A stretch of DNA of 40,516 bases, taken from NCBI GenBank assembly GCA_964360605.1, contig CAYHXN010000005.1:1-40516 (forward strand), in the 5' to 3' direction. This document shows positions 36,014 through 40,516 of this stretch, one piece after another. The stretch comes from CAYHXN01 sp964360605 (lineage in GTDB: Bacteria; Patescibacteriota; Minisyncoccia; UBA6257; WO2-44-18). The translations under genes were made by a program, and so were the position numbers. The notes under the pieces are model-generated. The model worked only from the letters and a program-made list of their open reading frames with translations. It was not told where the DNA came from and ran no database searches. Every line of letters begins with the position of its first letter. The first letter of the stretch is position 1.

Positions 36014-36274
36014 ATGCCAATCACAGCTTCAGCCAAAAAAGCACTTCGCCAAAGCATCCGACGCCACGCGCGGAATTTGACTCAAAATAAAGAGTTAAAA
36101 AACACGGTTAAGTCTTATAAAAAACTCGTTGCCGCCAAAAAAATTGACGAAGCGAAAAAACAACTTGCCTCGGTTTATCAAGTATTAGATAAGGGCGCTA
36201 AAAATAACCTTATGAAAAAAAACACTGCTTCCCGCCTTAAGTCCCGATTGACTAAATTATTGAAAGTAAAGTAA
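36014..36274 (+). CDS. rpsT: 30S ribosomal protein S20 (bS20)
   Basis: 86 aa, all-helical and basic: MPITASAKKALRQSIRRHAR, NTVKSYKKLVAAKKIDEAKKQL, KGAKNNLMKKNTASRLKSRL are typical bS20 blocks. S20 binds 16S rRNA early in 30S assembly. Single-gene unit with its own promoter and terminator. Confidence 0.94.
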   Translation: MPITASAKKALRQSIRRHARNLTQNKELKNTVKSYKKLVAAKKIDEAKKQLASVYQVLDKGAKNNLMKKNTASRLKSRLTKLLKVK

Positions 36275-36298
36275 AAAGCCCCGACCGGGGCTTTTTAC
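36271..36298 (+). terminator. Terminator of rpsT
   Basis: 12-bp perfect stem (36271-36282 with 36287-36298) with loop gacc; the right arm contains five Ts. It covers the rpsT stop. Confidence 0.93.
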
Positions 36299-36305
36299 TT
36301 TGTGA

Positions 36306-36311
36306 TAAAAT
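36306..36311 (+). promoter_or_regulatory. -10 box of mutM
   Basis: TAAAAT, 6 nt before the mutM ATG; the region upstream is the rpsT terminator, so any -35 overlaps it. Confidence 0.45.
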
Positions 36312-36317
36312 AAAGTC

Positions 36318-37241
36318 ATGCCTGAACTTCCTGAAGTTCAAACTGTTGTTAACGATTTAAATAAAAAAGTGATCGGCCGAAAAATCACTGGTGTTTGGTT
36401 TGACTGGCCGAAAATGATTAAAGACCCAATGGATCAGAGTAAAACCAGAATCGCCCACAAACATGTGGCGGAATTTGAAAAAACAATTAGGGGCAAGAAA
36501 ATTTTAAAAGTAGCTCGGAAAGCTAAAAATATCTTAATTTACCTTTCCGACGACCTCTTACTTCTCATCCACCAAAAAATGACCGGGCATATGTTAGTGG
36601 GAAAATGGAAAATTCAGAAATTAAAAGGTAAGAGCATTGTAATCCCACTTGAACCAAAAGCGGCCGTTACTGATCCTTATAATAGGTATATCCATTTAAT
36701 TTTTTATTTGGATAACGGAAAAATGCTCGCGCTTTCGGATTTACGGAAATTCGCCAAAGCTATTTTAGGAAAAAATCAGGACATTGAAAATTTATCAGAA
36801 TTGAAAAATCTCGGACCAGATGCGCTTGACCCAAAATTAACGCCAAAAAAATTCATGGTAGATATTCTTCAAGCTCGGGGTAAAAAAATTAAGCAAGTCT
36901 TGATGGACCAAGAAGTAATCGCCGGAATTGGCAATATCTATTCGGACGACGTTCTTTGGAAGGCGAAAGTCCATCCGTTCCGTCCGACGAATAGCTTGTC
37001 AGTTAATGAACTAAAAAGAATTTATTCGGCGATGCGCGAAATTTTAACTAAAGCCTTAAAGCTGCGGGGAACCTCTACCAGTGACTTCCGCGATACCGCC
37101 GGAGAAAAAGGGAAATATGGCCCGACACGACTGGTTTATCAACGCGAAGGTGAACCCTGCGCGCGCTGTAAAACGAAGATTACCCGTAAAAAAATCGGGG
37201 GGCGCTCCGCTCATTTTTGCCCGAAATGCCAAAAATTATGA
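36318..37241 (+). CDS. mutM: Formamidopyrimidine-DNA glycosylase
   Basis: 307 aa. Removes 8-oxoguanine and other oxidised purines and nicks the strand. Seen: N-terminal MPELPEVQTVV (catalytic Pro1 and Glu2 after Met removal), HQKMTGHMLVG, IGNIYSDDVLW, and a C-terminal zinc finger CARCKTKITRK...RSAHFCPKCQ. The finger is complete. A run of extra residues near 101-118 (KLKGKSIVIPLEPKAAVT) is longer than usual. Its stop overlaps the holA start (ATGA). Confidence 0.96.
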   Translation: MPELPEVQTVVNDLNKKVIGRKITGVWFDWPKMIKDPMDQSKTRIAHKHVAEFEKTIRGKKILKVARKAKNILIYLSDDLLLLIHQKMTGHMLVGKWKIQKLKGKSIVIPLEPKAAVTDPYNRYIHLIFYLDNGKMLALSDLRKFAKAILGKNQDIENLSELKNLGPDALDPKLTPKKFMVDILQARGKKIKQVLMDQEVIAGIGNIYSDDVLWKAKVHPFRPTNSLSVNELKRIYSAMREILTKALKLRGTSTSDFRDTAGEKGKYGPTRLVYQREGEPCARCKTKITRKKIGGRSAHFCPKCQKL

Positions 37242-37996
37242 TTATTTACCTATACGGCGAGGATTCTTACCGGCGCCAACAAAAGTTAAGGGAGTTGTCA
37301 GCGAAATATAAAGAAAAACATTCCGGCTTAACGGTAGAAAATTTTGACTTGTCCGCCGAAGCTTCAGCAGAGGAGGATTTGGATCGCTTGAGAGATTTTA
37401 TTTCCGCTCAGTCGCTTTTTGGCGGTTCCAAGCTGGGAGTTATCAGCGCTAAAACCGCGACTAAAGAACTGGCGGCGATATTGAAATTAGCAGCCGAAGA
37501 AAAAACAATGAATTTATTCTTGGTTTCGGAAAAACATTTGGGTAAAGAATTTAACTTTCTTTTGAAAAATCCGGTCTTATCGGAAGAATTCCAGCCGTTA
37601 ATTGGCGCGCAATTCGCCGCGTTCGTAAAAAAAGAAGCTGCCAAACGAAATTTAAAATGCCCGCCGGAAATTTTAAGTAATCTTATTCGGTTGGCCGGTT
37701 CCGATTCCTGGCTGGCAATCAATGAACTGGAGAAACTGGTGCTGGGAGGCAAACCGGACGATAGTCTTATCTACCCAAACTTTTTCACTTTATTGAATCG
37801 CCTTCGAGGAAGCTCCCTTGCCGGACGCTTAAGCGCGTTGAGTTTTTTAATAGAAACCCAAGACTCGGTTGGAATTTTCAATGTCCTTGCCTCGCAAGCA
37901 GACGCGGAAACAAAAATAAAAATGGCGAATTACGATGTTGCCGTCAAATCCGGAAAATTAGGCTACGAAGAAGCTCTATTGGATTTAGTTTTATAA
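37238..37996 (+). CDS. holA: DNA polymerase III delta subunit-like protein
   Basis: 252 aa from ATG 37238 (ATGA overlap with mutM). Seen: MIIYLYGEDSYRRQQKLREL, the FDLSAEASAEEDLDRLRDFISAQSLFGGSKLGVIS segment and LAGSDSWLAINELEKLVL. This is the delta clamp-loader architecture without the full C-terminal domain (usual length 330-340 aa). It opens the sliding clamp during loading. Convergent with polA; the two stops overlap by 6 bases. Confidence 0.82.
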   Translation: MIIYLYGEDSYRRQQKLRELSAKYKEKHSGLTVENFDLSAEASAEEDLDRLRDFISAQSLFGGSKLGVISAKTATKELAAILKLAAEEKTMNLFLVSEKHLGKEFNFLLKNPVLSEEFQPLIGAQFAAFVKKEAAKRNLKCPPEILSNLIRLAGSDSWLAINELEKLVLGGKPDDSLIYPNFFTLLNRLRGSSLAGRLSALSFLIETQDSVGIFNVLASQADAETKIKMANYDVAVKSGKLGYEEALLDLVL

Positions 37997-39319
37997 CTCT
38001 CCCCAATTCTTTCCAAAAGCCGAATCCACCTTTAACGAAACTTTTAATTCGTAGGCCGTTTCCATTATCTTTTTTATTTCTGGCATTGTTTTTTTAACCG
38101 CTTCTTCCTTAATTTCAAAAATTAACTCGTCATGGATGGTCAGAAGCATCCGCGCGTTTTCCCCGAGTTTTTCCTTTTCAAAATAATCCGCAATCTTAAC
38201 CATGGCGATTTTAATAATATCGGCGGCTAGCCCCTGAATTGGCATATTAATCGCCGCCCGCTCGGCTTCGGCGGCAAAACGGCGGTTCGGTGAAGTGATC
38301 GCCGGCAGCCAGCGCTTTCTGCCATCTAAATTTTCTACATAGCCAACTTGCCTCGCCTTATCAATAGTCTTTTCCTGCCAGCGCTTTATTTCGGAAAAAT
38401 CACTGAAGTATTCTTTAATGAATTTTTCCGCTTCTTCGCGGCTCAAGCCGGTATTGCGCGCGAAGGCGTCCGGACCCATTCCGTAAATTACGCCGAAATT
38501 CAAAGTTTTGGCGAAATGCCGCTGTTCTTTGCTGACTTTTTTTACATCAATATTAAAAACGTTGGAGGCGGTGATCGCGTGGATATCCGAATCGCTTTCA
38601 AACGCTTCTATCATTTTTGAATCTCCAGCAACCGACGCTAAAACCCGCAATTCAATCTGGGAATAATCAAAAGCGGCCAAAAAATATCCTTTCTCGGCTA
38701 TAAAAACTTCTCGCACGCTCGGCGGGACATTCTGTAAATTAGGATTTTGCGAGCTTAAACGGCCGGTCGCGGCACCGGTTTGCAAAAATTCCGTGTGAAT
38801 CCGATTTTCCTTGTCCGCCGCCGCTAATTCTTTAAGCGGTTTAATATAAGTAGACCGAATTTTAAAAAACTCCCGATATTTTAAAAGCGCCTCGCCAATC
38901 GGATGGCGGTCTTTGATTTTTAAAAGCGCTTCCGCGTCCGTGGAATAAGAGCCGGTCTTTCTTTTAGGAATCCCGCGCGCGTCAATTTTAAGTTTTTGAA
39001 ATAAAACCTCGGAAAGCTGTTTTGGAGAATTTAAATTAAAAGGAACTCCGGCTGATTTATAAATTTTTTCTTCTAGTTCAGCCAGCTCCTTCGCTAAATC
39101 CTTAGATTTTTTCCCCAAAAGCTTTAGGTCCGCCTTAATGCCAATCTTCCGCATTTCTTCTAAAATCGGAATCAGAGGCAATTCAATTTCCTTGTAAACT
39201 TTTTCCAACCCAAGCTCAACAATCCGCTTTTCTAAAAATTCTAAATTGTCCGCCAAACCTTGTTCCTTATCCGGATCCAAAAGCCACTTGGCGATTTCTA
39301 GTTTTTTAATTGAGCCCAT
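37991..39319 (-). CDS. polA: DNA polymerase I, polymerase domain (separate gene)
   Basis: 442 aa. Palm motif A DYSQIELR (218-225), fingers RHFAKTLNFGVIYG (267-280) and motif C IHDEL (395-399) are complete. Only a short trace of the 3'-5' exonuclease region remains (KLEIAKWLLDPDKE), so proofreading is absent. The 5'-3' exonuclease is encoded by the gene just upstream, two bases away. Finger Phe in the NFGV motif is the usual residue of PolA that discriminates against dideoxynucleotides. Confidence 0.95.
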   Translation of the reverse strand: MGSIKKLEIAKWLLDPDKEQGLADNLEFLEKRIVELGLEKVYKEIELPLIPILEEMRKIGIKADLKLLGKKSKDLAKELAELEEKIYKSAGVPFNLNSPKQLSEVLFQKLKIDARGIPKRKTGSYSTDAEALLKIKDRHPIGEALLKYREFFKIRSTYIKPLKELAAADKENRIHTEFLQTGAATGRLSSQNPNLQNVPPSVREVFIAEKGYFLAAFDYSQIELRVLASVAGDSKMIEAFESDSDIHAITASNVFNIDVKKVSKEQRHFAKTLNFGVIYGMGPDAFARNTGLSREEAEKFIKEYFSDFSEIKRWQEKTIDKARQVGYVENLDGRKRWLPAITSPNRRFAAEAERAAINMPIQGLAADIIKIAMVKIADYFEKEKLGENARMLLTIHDELIFEIKEEAVKKTMPEIKKIMETAYELKVSLKVDSAFGKNWGEL

Positions 39320-39321
39320 AA

Positions 39322-40203
39322 CTATTTATTCAATCTTTCTACCAAACTTTTAAAGCCGAGCTCTGTAAAGTATTTTGATAATTTTTCTTTATTTAATTCC
39401 TCCATCGCGAGCGAACTAAGGCCGCTCACGGCAACTGGCGCGTCACGGCGGATGGTGGCGAGCTTTTTAGACATTAAAGCGATTTCTTTTTGGCCTTCCA
39501 GTTTTTTGGAAATCTTTTCCGGAATGATTCCAATACTCGCAAAAACTTCTTCCAGATTCCCGTACTCTTTTAAAAGCGGTTGGGCGGTTTTTGGCCCAAC
39601 GCCCTTGATTCCCGGAATGTTGTCGGACGTGTCCCCAACCATTCCCTTATAATCGGCAAGCTGGTTCGGCTTAAGTCCATATTTTTCCTCCACACCCTTC
39701 TCGTTATAAATTACCGTTTCGGAAAGTCCGGTTTTCACAATTTGGGCGACTACTTTTTCATCAATTACTAGCTGTAAAAGATCGTTGTCGCCCGAAAGAA
39801 TAACAATTTTAAAATCCGGCTCTCCCCGAAACTGTTCCGTTAAAGTCCCAATAATATCGTCGGCCTCAAAACCCGGCACATCAAAGCTTTTAATTCCAAA
39901 CGCCTCAAAAACTTCCCGCGCCCGAATAATCTGCGGCACTAAGTCATCGGCGGTCGGCGGTCGGTGGGCTTTGTAGTCTTTAAAAATTTCGTCCCGAAAA
40001 GTCGGTTCCGGCCGGTCAAACGCGGCCGCGACATATTCCGGCTTTTGTTCCCGTAAAATCTTTAGCAAAATTCCACAGAGCCCGTAAATCGCCTGAATCG
40101 GCTGGCCATCCGGCGTCGTCAGCGGCGGGAGCGCGTGGAAAAACCGGTGAATCAGCGCGTTAGCGTCAATAAGTAATAATACGTTCGTTTTCTTTTCGGC
40201 CAT
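39322..40203 (-). CDS. 5'-3' exonuclease domain of PolA (separate gene)
   Basis: 293 aa. Seen: LLLIDANALIHRFFHALPPL, AFDRPEPTFRDEIFKDYKAHR, GFEADDIIGTL and DYKGMVGDTSDNIPGIKGVGPKTA, the metal-binding and helical-arch blocks of the FEN/PolA 5'-nuclease. It removes RNA primers and flaps. Placed directly before the polymerase-domain gene, it forms a split PolA; the two may be coupled (TAA, two bases, ATG). Confidence 0.93.
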   Translation of the reverse strand: MAEKKTNVLLLIDANALIHRFFHALPPLTTPDGQPIQAIYGLCGILLKILREQKPEYVAAAFDRPEPTFRDEIFKDYKAHRPPTADDLVPQIIRAREVFEAFGIKSFDVPGFEADDIIGTLTEQFRGEPDFKIVILSGDNDLLQLVIDEKVVAQIVKTGLSETVIYNEKGVEEKYGLKPNQLADYKGMVGDTSDNIPGIKGVGPKTAQPLLKEYGNLEEVFASIGIIPEKISKKLEGQKEIALMSKKLATIRRDAPVAVSGLSSLAMEELNKEKLSKYFTELGFKSLVERLNK

Positions 40204-40516
40204 GATTCAAGTTTACCCAAATTGTGCCTTTTGGTAAAAGTTTTTTTATTTTCTCCGCCCATTCAATTAGTACAATGTTAAATGGAGAAAGGAGAATGGA
40301 CTTAAAATTTAGAACCTCTAATTCCTTAATATTGTGAATCCTGTATAAATCAACGTGGTAAAAAAATCTGTAAGATTGCTTCTCCCGCTTGTAGCGGGAT
40401 CGCAATGACGATGATAGTGGATAACTGCGGAATATCAGAAAGGTTGGGCTAACCATTCGGTGTTTAATGCCAAACGCCTTGGCAAATCCTTGGACAAAAG
40501 TGGTTTTACCCGCCCC
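40166..40516 (-). CDS. tsaE: TsaE, tRNA threonylcarbamoyladenosine ATPase (5' truncated by window edge)
   Basis: The frame is open to the window end and starts inside the P-loop: GAGKTTFVQGFAKAFGIKH, then RMVSPTFLIFRSY, HVDLYRI, IVLIEWAEKI. TsaE drives t6A37 modification of tRNA with TsaB/TsaD. Between IFRSY and YHVDLYRI an insert SSLRSRYKREKQSYRF is encoded by a dispersed repeat. Overlaps the following exonuclease gene by 38 bases. Confidence 0.92.
   Translation of the reverse strand, partial: GAGKTTFVQGFAKAFGIKHRMVSPTFLIFRSYPLSSSLRSRYKREKQSYRFFYHVDLYRIHNIKELEVLNFKSILLSPFNIVLIEWAEKIKKLLPKGTIWVNLNHGRKENERIITY
40374..40410. repeat. Dispersed GTCATTGCGA element inside tsaE
   Basis: gattgcttctcccgcttgtagcgggatcgcaatgac carries a small CCCGCT/AGCGGG hairpin between the two conserved ends of the element; it encodes the TsaE insert in frame. 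Third copy of the family in the window. Confidence 0.6.

Overview
The window looks like a chromosomal segment of an uncultivated Candidate Phyla Radiation bacterium (Patescibacteria, most likely Parcubacteria). The signs are streamlined or shortened versions of core proteins (short UvrB, short DNA polymerase III delta, PolA split into two genes), Parcubacteria-style conserved hypotheticals, a membrane-anchored Clp ATPase, and short dispersed repeats that run in frame through essential genes. TGA is used as a stop, so the alternative code of Gracilibacteria does not apply. Taxonomy is inferred from protein character, not from a marker-gene tree.

Layout. 1-650: tail of a solute-binding protein, a promoter, a broken tRNA-Leu and an intact tRNA-Leu(CAG). 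660-8913: RNase J, TrpRS, an IleRS carrying an inserted histidine-phosphatase domain, a small membrane protein and ArgRS. 8914-9261: a 163-bp folded element. 9262-11700: a PD-(D/E)XK protein, a small acidic membrane protein, smpB overlapping tmRNA, and a deaminase. 11711-15837: TypA divergent from infC-rpmI-rplT, then Nudix (beside a truncated alkyltransferase) and DedA. 15911-21312: PolX, and an operon of a membrane protein, a Clp-like ATPase and a half-size MFS protein. 21370-24006: uracil-DNA glycosylase, tRNA-Arg(CCG), O-antigen ligase and a secreted protein. 24031-30524: an MgtC/amino-acid-permease cluster, a beta-CASP nuclease, small hypotheticals and a Mur ligase. 33011-40516: ruvA, uvrB, a small-protein operon, rpsT, mutM, holA, split polA and tsaE.

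The standout system is a complete diversity-generating retroelement (DGR) at 30541-33000. It comprises a DGR reverse transcriptase, an antisense Avd-like gene, a template repeat (TR), and a target gene whose last 43 codons form the variable repeat (VR). TR and VR align without gaps over 131 bp; all 24 mismatches fall at template adenines, and 18 of 43 residues differ. The target has a near-consensus promoter and a strong hairpin after its stop. A run of nine G/C pairs lies in the apparent -10/-35 spacer of the reverse transcriptase promoter and also in the 5' coding part of avd, where removing one base would restore a full-length reading frame. This suggests a phase-variable on/off switch for the DGR.

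Other recurring themes are: -10 hexamers only 6-8 nt upstream of many start codons (leaderless mRNAs); genes whose stop codons lie inside the 5' end of a structured RNA (smpB/tmRNA and O-antigen ligase/tRNA-Arg); and two repeat styles, degenerate 7-bp tandem repeats and short palindromic elements, both tolerated inside reading frames.
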